In this document: one piece after another, positions 25,657-35,061 of the stretch
Layout: each line of letters opens with the position of its first letter
Position numbering within the stretch: the stretch's first letter is position 1
Source of the DNA: Leptospiraceae bacterium
Lineage (GTDB): Bacteria; Spirochaetota; Leptospiria; Leptospirales; Leptospiraceae
Reading direction: 5' to 3'
Length of the DNA stretch: 64,000 nucleotides
NCBI GenBank assembly: GCA_024233835.1
Contig: JACKPC010000002.1
Coordinates: 519,001-583,000 of the forward strand
Notes under the pieces: model-generated
What the model saw: the letters and a program-made list of their open reading frames with translations, nothing else
Told to the model about the DNA's origin: nothing
The model's database searches: none
Program-made: the position numbers and the translations under genes

Positions 25657-26172
25657 ATGTACAGGTTTATACTTTTATTAATCGCATTTTTCTTGAGCAT
25701 TCCTCTTTTTTCCGAGGAAAATAAACTTGATTTAACTTTTATATCGATTCAGTCTGAATCTGTGAATATTTCAGGGATTTCTTATCCTATTTTTATTTAT
25801 ACAGATCCGCAAAAACAATACAAGACTATTGATAAAGTAATATACGATAAAGAAGATGGAGAAATTTCTTACAGTTTCCATTCCAGAACAACTTCAGAAA
25901 CTTTTAAAAAATTATTTCAATTCTATAAAGGAAACCCAATCCTCGGTGTTAATATATTCGAAAATGTTAAAAAATACAAAAAGAATGAAGAATCCACAGA
26001 TAAAAAACCTATCATAATGTATTCTTCAAAAAATTGTACAAACAACAAAAAAAAGCAAATCATCATGAATACCAGTGTTACCGCAATTTACAACGATAAG
26101 AAAAAATTAATTCCTTACAAATGGCTTGGAAATATTTCAGTGAATATTAGAGTTCAAGAAGGTTGTAAATAA
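25657..26172 (+). CDS. Small secreted protein of unknown function
   Basis: A 171-residue protein with a clear N-terminal signal peptide (hydrophobic residues 3-17, then PLFSEE). The mature part is lysine-rich and beta-strand-like, with two cysteines near the C-terminal half (NCTNN and the final EGCK) that could form a disulfide. No known domain recognised. It has no ribosome site and a TATAAT almost next to its start. It ends in a strong shared terminator facing the DUF4340 gene. Confidence 0.68.
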   Translation: MYRFILLLIAFFLSIPLFSEENKLDLTFISIQSESVNISGISYPIFIYTDPQKQYKTIDKVIYDKEDGEISYSFHSRTTSETFKKLFQFYKGNPILGVNIFENVKKYKKNEESTDKKPIIMYSSKNCTNNKKKQIIMNTSVTAIYNDKKKLIPYKWLGNISVNIRVQEGCK

Positions 26173-26190
26173 CAAACATTTATCCACAAA

Positions 26191-26216
26191 AAAGCGAACC
26201 CCTAATGGTTCGCTTT
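26191..26216. terminator. Bidirectional intrinsic terminator
   Basis: AAAGCGAACC (26191-26200) and GGTTCGCTTT (26207-26216) form a ten-pair stem with a CCTAAT loop. A-rich sequence on the left supplies a T tract for the leftward transcript (TTTTTTGTGG), so it works best for the DUF4340 operon and may also stop the rightward gene. Confidence 0.8.
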
Positions 26217-26231
26217 CGCAAGATATATAGC

Positions 26232-27212
26232 TTATTTTTTAATCTTCTCTTCGGGTTGCAATTCGTAAAAGTACTTACATTTGAATTCGCTCAGCCGGTA
26301 TACTGTATCCGAACCTTCTTTTTGAACGTAAAAATGATTTTCTTTTTTGTGCTTTCCTAATATAGAGAAAGAAAGCATCATAGAACCTGTTTTTTCCTTC
26401 TTTATAGAATATTGTAAACTTGCTTTAAAGGTTTCATCCAAATTAGCTTTATAATCATCATTTAATTCAATAGAATCTGCTTCCAGACCGGAAATACGGC
26501 TTAAGATAGCAGTCATTTCTGATGAAGGAATCTCTCCTGTTTTTGGGAGAAGTAATTTCCAATTTTTATCTGAAAGTTCAAGTTTATAGGAAACACCTTT
26601 CTTCCCTTCCTGTCGAAAAATAATTTTATTGATTTCTTCATTTTTAGTACCGGCAGGAGAAAGATTCTTATCCAAGAAAAAATCAAACTTTCCTCGACCT
26701 GCAATCGATTTTAGATTATCCTCAACAAGAAAAATTCTATCACTTTCATTCTGCTTTACATGGGTAAAATTCGAACCTGTTTTAACAGAGCCCAAATGTA
26801 GGGTATTGTTCGTATTTACTGTAATTTTTATAGAACCGGAATTAAAACCATATTCAGATGCTTTTTCTTTAGAAGAGCTCACTTCAGTAAATTTTCTGGC
26901 TTTCAGAAGCGAATCTACAAGCGCTTCTGCTCTCGTTCCATTAGCCAGTAAAGTTTTTGAATTTACCTCAACAAGCCAGGTAGATCCTTTCTTCTGTAGG
27001 GTAAACAATTTTATCTCTTCATCAGCTTTTTCAATTTTAATACTTTCTATGGACGCAGCCTTTACTTTAAAAAAGGGTTCTGCTTTTTCATAAGTTTGTA
27101 CAAAAAGAGAAAACGGATCATTCACAAAAAAAATAAAAAGAACCAGCACGAGATTTAAAAGACTCAGGCTAAAGGCTCGATTCTCGAAAAGAAATGTTTT
27201 TAGTTTATCCAT
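26232..27212 (-). CDS. DUF4340 domain protein, last gene of a Gld-like ABC operon
   Basis: A 326-residue protein with one N-terminal membrane helix (about 13-30) and a large beta-rich extracytoplasmic part built of repeated DUF4340-like modules (for example WLVEVNSKTLLANGTRAEALVDSLLKA, split here across strands, and later WKLLLPKTGEIPSSEMTAILSRISGL). DUF4340 proteins commonly follow GldG-like genes. It begins 11 bases after the GldG-like gene. Function unknown; a periplasmic partner of the ABC complex is the natural inference. The operon ends in the hairpin just downstream. Confidence 0.8.
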   Translation of the reverse strand: MDKLKTFLFENRAFSLSLLNLVLVLFIFFVNDPFSLFVQTYEKAEPFFKVKAASIESIKIEKADEEIKLFTLQKKGSTWLVEVNSKTLLANGTRAEALVDSLLKARKFTEVSSSKEKASEYGFNSGSIKITVNTNNTLHLGSVKTGSNFTHVKQNESDRIFLVEDNLKSIAGRGKFDFFLDKNLSPAGTKNEEINKIIFRQEGKKGVSYKLELSDKNWKLLLPKTGEIPSSEMTAILSRISGLEADSIELNDDYKANLDETFKASLQYSIKKEKTGSMMLSFSILGKHKKENHFYVQKEGSDTVYRLSEFKCKYFYELQPEEKIKK

Positions 27213-27223
27213 CCTACTACCTC

Positions 27224-28906
27224 TTATACACTCCTATTTCTTTTTTTAATTCTAAAAAATGCGTATACACTCAATATAATAGGTACTAAAAATACATTCA
27301 AGATACTAAATAAAATCTCAACATTCTTAGGAAAAGGCTTTAATTTTAGTATACCTGACTGTTTGGTTCTCGCAGCTAAGAGATCGGTATCTCCTGAAAG
27401 GACATCGATAACATTTAAAAAAAATGGAACATTATTATCACTAAACACTTCTGCAGTTTCTCTATTCATAGCAAGCACGTCTGAGATTATATAAGGAGAA
27501 CCAAAAACAAGAATCTTTGTTTTCTTTCCTGTAGGTGTTTTTTCTAAGAAACTGTTGTCTTTATATTTTGTCGGTATGCTATCTTTTGTAAAGGAAGATT
27601 GAAGTTCTCCTTCCAGCAGTAAGCTAAGCGTAAATTTGGTTCCTTTAGGCTTAATCTCTTGTGAAAAAACCTGCTTTTCTCCAACCATTACAAAATCCTT
27701 ACGTATATCTGCTTTGACTGTACTTTCCATAAGACTGGTAAACTTCATTCCTTTTTGTTTTGTCTCAAACTTCTCTATAGTAGAAGTCCAGGGAACGAGT
27801 AAACCTTTGGTTTCTTTTGTGAGAATATGCTCCGAATTAATTCCTTCATTATTATCCACAATTAACCACAATGGATAATGATAACGACCGATAACACCGG
27901 GTTCTACCTGGACAAGAGGACCTAGGGGCATAGAATTTTCCGGTTCCATTACCATATCTGTATTTATTTTAAATCCATACTTTTCAAAAAAAGTATTAAG
28001 CTTTGCTGCTTCAGGAGATGTCCTTGCCAGTCCCGGTTGTTGCCTTTGCATCATAGCTGCATAAGGGTTTTGTCTGTCTTCAAGAGTAAAATCCATCATT
28101 TTTGGAAAAATAATAAGATTCCCTCCCCTTAAAAGGAACTGATCAATCGCAAATTTACCTTCCTCAGATAGACCGGGATCTCCGGAAAGTATCAGGGTTG
28201 TAATCTCCTCAGGAACAACATCCTCATTAATCTTCACTTCTGTAACTTTTCCATTTTCCGGCTCATAAGCTCTTTGGAAAAATAAGCTAAAAGTATCTTT
28301 GTTTATAGCTCCCTGCTGTATAGGAGGACTTGTCATAGCACCCGGTGCTTTAATAATCGCTACTGCCGAATTATTCGTCTTCCGGAACATTTTTTTCAGA
28401 GTCGATAAGATCTGATACTCTACTTTCTCTGCTTCCGGAACTACAGGTAAGGTTTCCGTTTTAGAACCCACCGTAAGAGTTAGACCGAAAAAAGAATCAT
28501 TCTTCAACTGGGCAGAGCCTCTTTCTATTTTCTGTATAGTTAATGGGCGAATACCGGCTTCTTTTGCTTTTTTCCTGTCTTCCTCCCCGCTATCCGGATC
28601 ATAGAAACGAAGCTCTACTTTTTTTCTATTCACATCTGCGATTTCTTTAATGATTTCCTTTACAAGGTTAATCCGGGGTTTATACTCACTCGGTATATCC
28701 GAAGAAAAATAAGCGTTGATATACAATTTCTCCGGAAGATTCTTGAGTATACTTTCTGTGCTTCGAGTTAATTCAAAGCGATTAAAACGAGACATGTCTT
28801 TACGACAATTGAGGTTTGAAAATAAATAATTCAATAGAAGAAATAAGAGTAATACCTGGGAAAGAATGTATACCCTATTTTTATTGAGCCGTTTAAAAAG
28901 TTCCAT
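27224..28906 (-). CDS. GldG-like auxiliary protein of an ABC transporter
   Basis: A 560-residue protein with an N-terminal membrane helix (about 13-30), a long extracytoplasmic region and a C-terminal membrane helix (about 533-553) followed by a basic tail. The central part contains the GldG/ABC_transp_aux pattern: ELTRSTESILKNLPEKLYINAYFS near the start and FLLRGGNLIIFPKMMDF in the middle. In Bacteroidetes, GldG works with GldA and GldF; the same three-gene order exists in many non-gliding bacteria, where the role is unclear. It starts directly after the permease stop codon (no gap). Confidence 0.85.
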   Translation of the reverse strand: MELFKRLNKNRVYILSQVLLLFLLLNYLFSNLNCRKDMSRFNRFELTRSTESILKNLPEKLYINAYFSSDIPSEYKPRINLVKEIIKEIADVNRKKVELRFYDPDSGEEDRKKAKEAGIRPLTIQKIERGSAQLKNDSFFGLTLTVGSKTETLPVVPEAEKVEYQILSTLKKMFRKTNNSAVAIIKAPGAMTSPPIQQGAINKDTFSLFFQRAYEPENGKVTEVKINEDVVPEEITTLILSGDPGLSEEGKFAIDQFLLRGGNLIIFPKMMDFTLEDRQNPYAAMMQRQQPGLARTSPEAAKLNTFFEKYGFKINTDMVMEPENSMPLGPLVQVEPGVIGRYHYPLWLIVDNNEGINSEHILTKETKGLLVPWTSTIEKFETKQKGMKFTSLMESTVKADIRKDFVMVGEKQVFSQEIKPKGTKFTLSLLLEGELQSSFTKDSIPTKYKDNSFLEKTPTGKKTKILVFGSPYIISDVLAMNRETAEVFSDNNVPFFLNVIDVLSGDTDLLAARTKQSGILKLKPFPKNVEILFSILNVFLVPIILSVYAFFRIKKRNRSV

Positions 28907-29635
28907 TTATCTTTTCCCCCTTATTACAAAAACATTCAAGTATAACATTGAGAATATAAAGCTAAAGAAAAATAGAAAATTTCTCGGATCAAATATACCC
29001 AGACGAAAAGCTTCAAAATGATGAGAAAGGGCTAAAAATGCCAAGAAGCTACCGATAGTTTTACCAAAAAATTGCAGTATAGGTTGATAACCCATTAAAA
29101 ATATAAGCAAACTGGCAAGTAAGGTTAATACAAAAGCTGTGATCTGATCTCTTGTAAGACTGGATATAAGCAAACCCATACTTACATAAGCTCCACCTAA
29201 TAAAATAGTTCCCACATATCCCGAAAACACGAGACCGAAATCAATATCTCCAATAAACCATATAGTTATAGGAACGAGAAGGCTTCCGGAAATCGTGAAA
29301 ATGAGAAATGCCCAGGCGGATAGAAATTTGCCAATAATGATTTCGTAATCGTTTACCGGTAATGTCATCAAAACTTCAATCGTTCCGGATCTTACTTCTT
29401 CCGACCAGAGCCGCATAGTAATTGCCGGAATAAAAATAATAAACATAATGGGTATCCAGAGAAAATACTGCTCCATACTGGCAATTTTCATATCCCAGAA
29501 AGAGTTTCCTCCCAGACCGTAAAAAAATAAAAAGCTGATAAGAAGCAAGAAAAATGCACTAAAAATGTAGCCAATAGGTGTATTAAAATAGGTTCCTGTT
29601 TCTTTTTTGAATATAATTTTTATATTTTCAAACAT
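28907..29635 (-). CDS. ABC-2 type permease, GldF-like
   Basis: A 242-residue inner-membrane permease with six hydrophobic segments. The N terminus IKIIFKKETGTYFNTPIGYIF and the segment AITMRLWSEEVRSGTIEVLMTLPV are typical of GldF/NosY-like ABC-2 permeases. The ATG at 29635 is preferred over one two codons earlier because GAGG then sits seven bases upstream. It follows the ATPase gene by 27 bases and is joined end to end with the GldG-like gene. Confidence 0.87.
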   Translation of the reverse strand: MFENIKIIFKKETGTYFNTPIGYIFSAFFLLLISFLFFYGLGGNSFWDMKIASMEQYFLWIPIMFIIFIPAITMRLWSEEVRSGTIEVLMTLPVNDYEIIIGKFLSAWAFLIFTISGSLLVPITIWFIGDIDFGLVFSGYVGTILLGGAYVSMGLLISSLTRDQITAFVLTLLASLLIFLMGYQPILQFFGKTIGSFLAFLALSHHFEAFRLGIFDPRNFLFFFSFIFSMLYLNVFVIRGKR

Positions 29636-29662
29636 AAGCATGCCTCGCGAGTTCTGCTTGAT

Positions 29663-30595
29663 TTAGTTTCTTGTGAGATCGGAAAAAATCGATTCCAGAG
29701 AACGCTTAAATAGCCGAATTTCTTTTACCATGAAATTTGCTTTACTCAATTGATAAAAGACTAATTCCGGTTTATCATCCTTCAAACTTATCAAGAATGA
29801 TTTATAGGTGTCATCTGAATGCTCATAACCACTATAAAATTCGATGTCAATAAACTCATCACCCGTAAAGTGTTTGCGAAGATTATCTATACCCGTATTT
29901 ACAGTAACGAGAACTTTGGTTTCTCCATATAGACTTTTAACACTTGAATTCGCGACTATTTTTCCGTTATTAATAATAATCACTTCATCACAAACATCTT
30001 CAACTTCTTTTAAAATATGTGTAGATAGAATCAGAGTCTTGGATTTCCCTAATTTTTTAATTAAATTCCGGATTTGTGAAATCTGGTTCGGATCGAGCCC
30101 TGTAGTCGGCTCATCTAAAATAATTACTTCCGGATCATGTACCAGGGTACCGGCCAGTGCAAGCCTTTGTTTAAAACCTTTGGATAAAAAAGAGACAGGT
30201 GAATCAATTTTTGACTCCAGTTCACAAACTGAAACCATTTCTTCAATTTGTCCTTTTCTTTTTTCTTTAGGAACGGCTCGTATTGCTGCCATATACTCGA
30301 GATATTCCGATACTTTCATCTCCGGATAAAGTGGCGCAGATTCCGGAAGATAACCCAGCTTTTTTTGAATTGCATTCATATCATCGGAAAGAAGGTTTCC
30401 GCCGAAATAAACAAAACCGGAACTCGGTTCGAGATAACCGGTAATTAGACGCATGGTTGTAGTTTTTCCGGCACCATTTGGGCCTAAAAGGCCGGTAATT
30501 ACACCGGGACGAACAGAAAATGATATATTATCGACGGCTTTTTTCTCTCCGAAAGACCGGCTCAAATTTTCTACCTTGAGCATAATTTCTTTCAT
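29663..30595 (-). CDS. ABC transporter ATP-binding protein, GldA-like
   Basis: A 310-residue ATPase with Walker A GLLGPNGAGKTTT, Q loop LGYLPESAPLYPEM, signature LSKGFKQRLALA, Walker B VIILDEP and the H-loop STHIL. The sequence YLPE.APLY.EM is characteristic of the GldA/NatA/DrrA group. A C-terminal domain of about 90 residues follows the nucleotide-binding domain. A second ATG four codons in is possible: GGAGG touches the first ATG and sits 12 bases before the second. First gene of the four-gene operon ending at 26232. Confidence 0.9.
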   Translation of the reverse strand: MKEIMLKVENLSRSFGEKKAVDNISFSVRPGVITGLLGPNGAGKTTTMRLITGYLEPSSGFVYFGGNLLSDDMNAIQKKLGYLPESAPLYPEMKVSEYLEYMAAIRAVPKEKRKGQIEEMVSVCELESKIDSPVSFLSKGFKQRLALAGTLVHDPEVIILDEPTTGLDPNQISQIRNLIKKLGKSKTLILSTHILKEVEDVCDEVIIINNGKIVANSSVKSLYGETKVLVTVNTGIDNLRKHFTGDEFIDIEFYSGYEHSDDTYKSFLISLKDDKPELVFYQLSKANFMVKEIRLFKRSLESIFSDLTRN

Positions 30596-30794
30596 CCTCC
30601 CTTTAATTTTTGACCAAATAATATTTTAAGGACATTTTGTCGAATAGAAAAAGTAAAAAAACAATTAAAACTGATAGGTTTCTACTTTACATTAAACAAG
30701 CTTATTCAAAAGATACATTTGATCAGTAGGAAATTTTCATTTCGAAACCGGACTTTTAAATTCATAGTCTGATTACTCCCTTTTAGGATACTAC

Positions 30795-32321
30795 ATGAAA
30801 TTAAAGATATTTATTATATTCATTTATTCTACATTACTTCTATTTTTTACTTTCAAATTAGATCCGGAGAATATGTTTGTTTCAGATACCTTTATAAAAC
30901 TCATCCAGGCAAATTCTATCATTGAGAATAATTTTCTATCTGAGGTGATTCACTGTAAAAATTTAAGTGTTTTTAACCATTGTCAATTTTTAACTCCCGG
31001 TTCTTTTTTTATTTCAGATAAATTACTGGGCCCATTTCCTATTTTTCAAACATTCTTAATGGCTGCAATCATAAAACTTTCATTCCCGGAAATGATACAA
31101 TGGGTTTCTACATTTTTATTTATAATCTCTCTAACCTACCTTTATATTAAGTGGAACCTTCATCCCATACTTGTGTCTTTTATGATTCTATGCACTCCTG
31201 CATTTATACATTCAATCAGTTTTTTTGGTTATGCTATATCCTTTTTTTTTCTTGCCTTTGGTTTAAGTTTTTTATTTACTCAAGAGAAGAACTTTATGAA
31301 AAATGTATATGCATTTTTATTGGGACTTCCAATTTTTTTCCGTCCCGAATTTATTCTTATCTCAGGTCCTATTCTGTTCTTTTATACACTATATAATTCG
31401 AATAAGCTAAAGCTTGTATCTACTTCTATTTTTTTTCTTCTCCCGGTATTCAGTTTTCTAACAATTAACTATCTACTATATAATAATATTCTTGGAACCC
31501 GTATTATTTCTAATAAATCCGGAATTTTTAATACAACTTCTTTGATTGAGCGATGGAACATTATACAATCTTTATTATTTTATGGAAATATGCGAGTAGG
31601 CTTATTCATGTATACACCAATTTTCTTGTTGATTCTTGTAATCCCACCTTTTATTTTTTTTAGAAAAGATATAAAGTTACCTGACAATTCTCTTAAAATT
31701 CTTTTTTTTAGTATCATAACATCTCTTATATCAATTTCCCTTTTCTCTCCTAATGATTCCAATATAGATTGGGGCTCTCGATATGTATCAGGCCTCATAT
31801 TGCTCTTCATATTGTATATAAAGAAACTTTATGATCTCCAGTTCCCCCTTAATAAAAAATTTGCTTTTATAATTGTAATCCTCTTAAGTCTTTATTCAGT
31901 AACAATATCTAAGAAATATCTAAATATGAATATTACCTTATCCCAGAAAAATAAAGAAATAAAGACTTTCTATCTTAGTACACATAGTCCGGTCTGGATA
32001 TTTACAAGCGATAAACTGCTACACCCCTCCGGTCTGGAATTTTTAAAAAGACCCATACTTTACATTAAGAAGGAAGAAGATATCAATTCCCTAATAACTT
32101 TACTAAAGCAAAATAAATATAAACAGATCACTTTTTTTCAATTAAATAGCCTGTTTTCGAGCTTTTCTATAAACAATAATAAAACCTTATCATTCTCTTC
32201 TCCTGAACTGGAAAAGAAGATTGTAGAGACTTTTACAAAAGAATTTTCGATTCCGAAAAAGTCTTTTCAAACCCTGATAAATGCCTATACATTTAGTCTG
32301 GAAAAAGTAATTAGTAAGTAG
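30795..32321 (+). CDS. Polytopic membrane protein, possible glycosyltransferase of the GT-C type
   Basis: A 508-residue protein with about ten or more hydrophobic segments and short loops. The overall plan (N-terminal helix, an extracytoplasmic loop with SDTFIKLIQANSIIENN, many helices, then a soluble C-terminal tail of about 120 residues) is that of membrane glycosyltransferases that use lipid-linked sugars. No certain family motif was found, so the assignment is weak. AGGA lies seven bases before the ATG. Base composition is very AT-rich even for this window. The 199-bp gap upstream holds no gene that I can see. Confidence 0.6.
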   Translation: MKLKIFIIFIYSTLLLFFTFKLDPENMFVSDTFIKLIQANSIIENNFLSEVIHCKNLSVFNHCQFLTPGSFFISDKLLGPFPIFQTFLMAAIIKLSFPEMIQWVSTFLFIISLTYLYIKWNLHPILVSFMILCTPAFIHSISFFGYAISFFFLAFGLSFLFTQEKNFMKNVYAFLLGLPIFFRPEFILISGPILFFYTLYNSNKLKLVSTSIFFLLPVFSFLTINYLLYNNILGTRIISNKSGIFNTTSLIERWNIIQSLLFYGNMRVGLFMYTPIFLLILVIPPFIFFRKDIKLPDNSLKILFFSIITSLISISLFSPNDSNIDWGSRYVSGLILLFILYIKKLYDLQFPLNKKFAFIIVILLSLYSVTISKKYLNMNITLSQKNKEIKTFYLSTHSPVWIFTSDKLLHPSGLEFLKRPILYIKKEEDINSLITLLKQNKYKQITFFQLNSLFSSFSINNNKTLSFSSPELEKKIVETFTKEFSIPKKSFQTLINAYTFSLEKVISK

Positions 32322-32387
32322 AATAATTAATCGACAGTATTTTTTTTAAATATTCAAAATAAAACGTTTAAATATTATGGAAAACTT

Positions 32388-33392
32388 ATGAAAGTAAAAG
32401 CCTATGCAGCACACAATGCAAAATCAGAATTAGTACCCTTCGAATACGAAGCGGGTCTTCTAAGCTCTGACGAAGTGGACATTAAAGTTGAGTCCTGTGG
32501 TATCTGTCACAGCGATTTAAGTATGCTTGATAATGACTGGGGAATGACACAATACCCATTCGTTCCGGGACACGAAGTGATAGGAACTATTTTAGAAATC
32601 GGGAACAATGTGCAGGATTTAAAAGTCGGCGATAAAGTCGGTCTCGGTTGGATGTCCGGTTCCTGCATGAGTTGCGATTCCTGCATGTCGGGAGATCATA
32701 ACCTCTGTAATAAGGCTGAACAAACGATAGTAGGCAGACACGGAGGTTTCGCTGATAGAGTGCGTTCTCGTGCAGAGTGGTTAGTTAAAATACCGGAAGG
32801 TTTAAACCCGAATGCAACGGGTCCCTTATTCTGCGGAGGAATCACCGTATTTGCCCCGATACTTCAGAACAATATAAAGCCTATTGATAGGGTTGGAGTT
32901 ATCGGAATGGGAGGGCTCGGTCACCTTGCCATTCTGTTTTTAAAAGCCTGGGGTTGTGAAGTAACTGTCTTTTCCAGTAGTCCTGAAAAAGAAATCGAAG
33001 CCAAAAAACTGGGAGCACACAGATTTGTAAATTCCACAGATCCAAATGCTTTACAAAAGCATTCCTCATCTTTAGATTTCATAATCTCAACTGTGAATGT
33101 CAGCCTCGACTGGTCCTTATATCTTTCCTGTCTAAAACCCAAAGGAAAACTTCACGTTGTGGGTGCCGTATTAACACCTTTAAGTATTCCCGCATTCTCT
33201 TTAATTTCAGGCTCTAAGTCTGTTTCGGGAAGCCCGGTAGGTTCTCCTTATATGATTCGAAAAATGCTAGAGTTTTGTGCCAGGCATAAAATAGAAGCAA
33301 TTACAGAAGAATATAAATTTTCAGAAGTTAATAAGGCTTTAGAAAGATTACGCTCCGGAAAGGCTCGTTATCGAATCGTATTAACACATTAA
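32388..33392 (+). CDS. Zinc-dependent alcohol dehydrogenase, YahK/CAD-like
   Basis: A 334-residue medium-chain dehydrogenase that interconverts aldehydes and alcohols with NAD(P)H. Catalytic zinc site: CGICHSDL and GHEVIG. Structural zinc lobe: CMSCDSCMSGDHNLC with four Cys. Rossmann motif: GVIGMGGLGHLAILFLKAWG, followed by FSSSPEKE, which suggests NADP preference. This matches the cinnamyl-alcohol-dehydrogenase-like subgroup with broad aldehyde specificity. GGAAA precedes the ATG. The SPFH gene starts 29 bases downstream. Confidence 0.9.
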   Translation: MKVKAYAAHNAKSELVPFEYEAGLLSSDEVDIKVESCGICHSDLSMLDNDWGMTQYPFVPGHEVIGTILEIGNNVQDLKVGDKVGLGWMSGSCMSCDSCMSGDHNLCNKAEQTIVGRHGGFADRVRSRAEWLVKIPEGLNPNATGPLFCGGITVFAPILQNNIKPIDRVGVIGMGGLGHLAILFLKAWGCEVTVFSSSPEKEIEAKKLGAHRFVNSTDPNALQKHSSSLDFIISTVNVSLDWSLYLSCLKPKGKLHVVGAVLTPLSIPAFSLISGSKSVSGSPVGSPYMIRKMLEFCARHKIEAITEEYKFSEVNKALERLRSGKARYRIVLTH

Positions 33393-33421
33393 TATACTCT
33401 TATATATCTTAAAGGTTTTAT

Positions 33422-34192
33422 ATGGAATATACAATACTTTTAATCATTATACTTTTTCTAATTTCCGGGTTTCGAATCGATTCTGAATACGAAAGAGGAG
33501 TAATCTTTAGACTCGGTAGATATCTCAGGGTAAAAGGTCCGGGGCTTTACTGGATTATCCCTCTTATTGATAGAAAAGAAAAAGTAGATATCAGAACCAA
33601 TACGGTAGATATTGAATCCCAAGAAACAGTAACCAAAGACAGCGTTACAATCAAAGTTAATGCAGTTTTGTATTATAGAATTATAGAACCTGAAAAAGCC
33701 ATCATAACGGTGGCTAATTATCGAGATGCTTCTTATCAGGCTGCCCTTACAGCCCTTCGGAATATAATAGGGCAGCACCTTCTTGATGAGGTTTTAAAAG
33801 ATAGAACAAAAATTAATAATTCTATCCGAGAAATTGTAGACCAGATAACAGAACCCTGGGGTTTACGAATTGAACTGGTTGAGATGAAAGATGTAGAAAT
33901 CCCTATCAATATGCAAAGAGCTATGGCCAAGGAAGCTGAAGCCGTAAGAGAAAAGAGAGCCAGAATTATAAAAGCAGAAGGCGAATTAGAAGCCTCTCTA
34001 AAACTCTCCGAAGCAGCAAGAGAAATTCAACAAAACCCGGTTTCTCTTGAACTTCGTCGTATGCAGATGGTCACAGAAGTAGGAGCCGAACAAAATACCA
34101 CTACCATTCTAATGATGCCTTCTGAATTTATCTCTATGGCTAAAAGCATAAGTGAAAGTTTAAATACGAAAAAAGAAGTAAAAAACAAATAA
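33422..34192 (+). CDS. SPFH/band 7 (stomatin-like, slipin) membrane protein
   Basis: A 256-residue protein with an N-terminal membrane hairpin (residues 2-16) and a classical stomatin/slipin domain: YERGVIFRLGRY, GPGLYWIIPLID, VDIRTNTVDI and the SVTIKVNAVLYYRI core, then a coiled coil (AKEAEAVREKRARIIKAEGE) and a C-terminal hydrophobic end. Slipins oligomerise into membrane microdomain scaffolds and are usually linked to an NfeD protein; no nfeD is adjacent here. AAAGG precedes the ATG. Confidence 0.92.
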   Translation: MEYTILLIIILFLISGFRIDSEYERGVIFRLGRYLRVKGPGLYWIIPLIDRKEKVDIRTNTVDIESQETVTKDSVTIKVNAVLYYRIIEPEKAIITVANYRDASYQAALTALRNIIGQHLLDEVLKDRTKINNSIREIVDQITEPWGLRIELVEMKDVEIPINMQRAMAKEAEAVREKRARIIKAEGELEASLKLSEAAREIQQNPVSLELRRMQMVTEVGAEQNTTTILMMPSEFISMAKSISESLNTKKEVKNK

Positions 34193-34254
34193 GAAGCAAG
34201 TTTCTTCTTTACAGAAAATAGATTGTTAAAATAATCTTTAAAGAACCTTTATAT

Positions 34255-35034
34255 ATGAATGAAACATTAAATCAAGATAATTTAGTTTCTCTTGTGATTC
34301 CCATTTATAACGAGGAAACACATTTACAGGAGTTTCTTACAAGGATAGATGCCCTTAAACTTCCTATAGAAAAAGAATTGGTATTTATTGACGATTGTTC
34401 TAAGGATTCTTCTTTTCAAATTTTAAGTCAGTTTTCCTTTCAATCAAAGTACAAAATTCTACAGCAAGAAAGGAATCAGGGCAAAGGTGCAGCCCTACGG
34501 CGGGGAATTCAGGAAGCACAGGGAAGTATCATCGGAATACAGGATGCTGATTTTGAATACGACATGGATGAGATTCCCCTACTCTTAGAACCTTTTATTA
34601 AAGGTAAGGCTGATGTAGTATTCGGCTCCCGGTTCCGAAAAGAAAACAGGCAGGTTCATAGAACCTTTCATTATCTTGTGAATAGACTATTGACCATCTT
34701 AAGTAATCTATCCTCAGGCTTATATTTAAGCGATATGGAAACCTGTTATAAATTCTTTAAGTCAGACATCATTCAGAACATCAACCTTGAGTCCAATCGT
34801 TTCGGTTTTGAACCGGAAATTACTGCCAAGATAGCAAGACTTAAGATTAAGATGACGGAAGTTCCGATTTCCTACTATCCCAGGAACTATATGGAAGGGA
34901 AGAAGATTACCTGGAAAGACGGTGTGGCTGCCCTCAGACATATCATCGTATATAATTTTTTCAAAAGCAAAAAGAAGTTTTTCAAGAAAGAATTACCGGA
35001 AAAATACATTCCGAGATATGGAAACTGGCTATAA
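34255..35034 (+). CDS. Family 2 glycosyltransferase, dolichol/polyprenyl-phosphate mannose synthase-like
   Basis: A 259-residue GT2 enzyme that should move a sugar from a nucleotide donor to a polyprenyl phosphate. LVIPIYNEETHLQEF (N terminus), FIDDCSKDSS, NQGKGAALRRGI, the metal-binding QDADFEYD and FGSRF are typical of the DPM1 group. No C-terminal membrane helices are seen, so it is a peripheral enzyme. It lies near an O-antigen-ligase-like gene and a possible GT-C protein, which suggests a lipid-linked sugar route for envelope glycans. Confidence 0.88.
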   Translation: MNETLNQDNLVSLVIPIYNEETHLQEFLTRIDALKLPIEKELVFIDDCSKDSSFQILSQFSFQSKYKILQQERNQGKGAALRRGIQEAQGSIIGIQDADFEYDMDEIPLLLEPFIKGKADVVFGSRFRKENRQVHRTFHYLVNRLLTILSNLSSGLYLSDMETCYKFFKSDIIQNINLESNRFGFEPEITAKIARLKIKMTEVPISYYPRNYMEGKKITWKDGVAALRHIIVYNFFKSKKKFFKKELPEKYIPRYGNWL

Positions 35035-35061
35035 GCAGAACCCATTTTTTATCCTAACTAC

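Noticed and set aside
30596..30794. The largest non-coding gap as a possible small RNA or gene
   Set aside because: No open frame with a start and ribosome site, no GC-rich hairpin and no clear promoter was found; it looks like ordinary AT-rich spacer.
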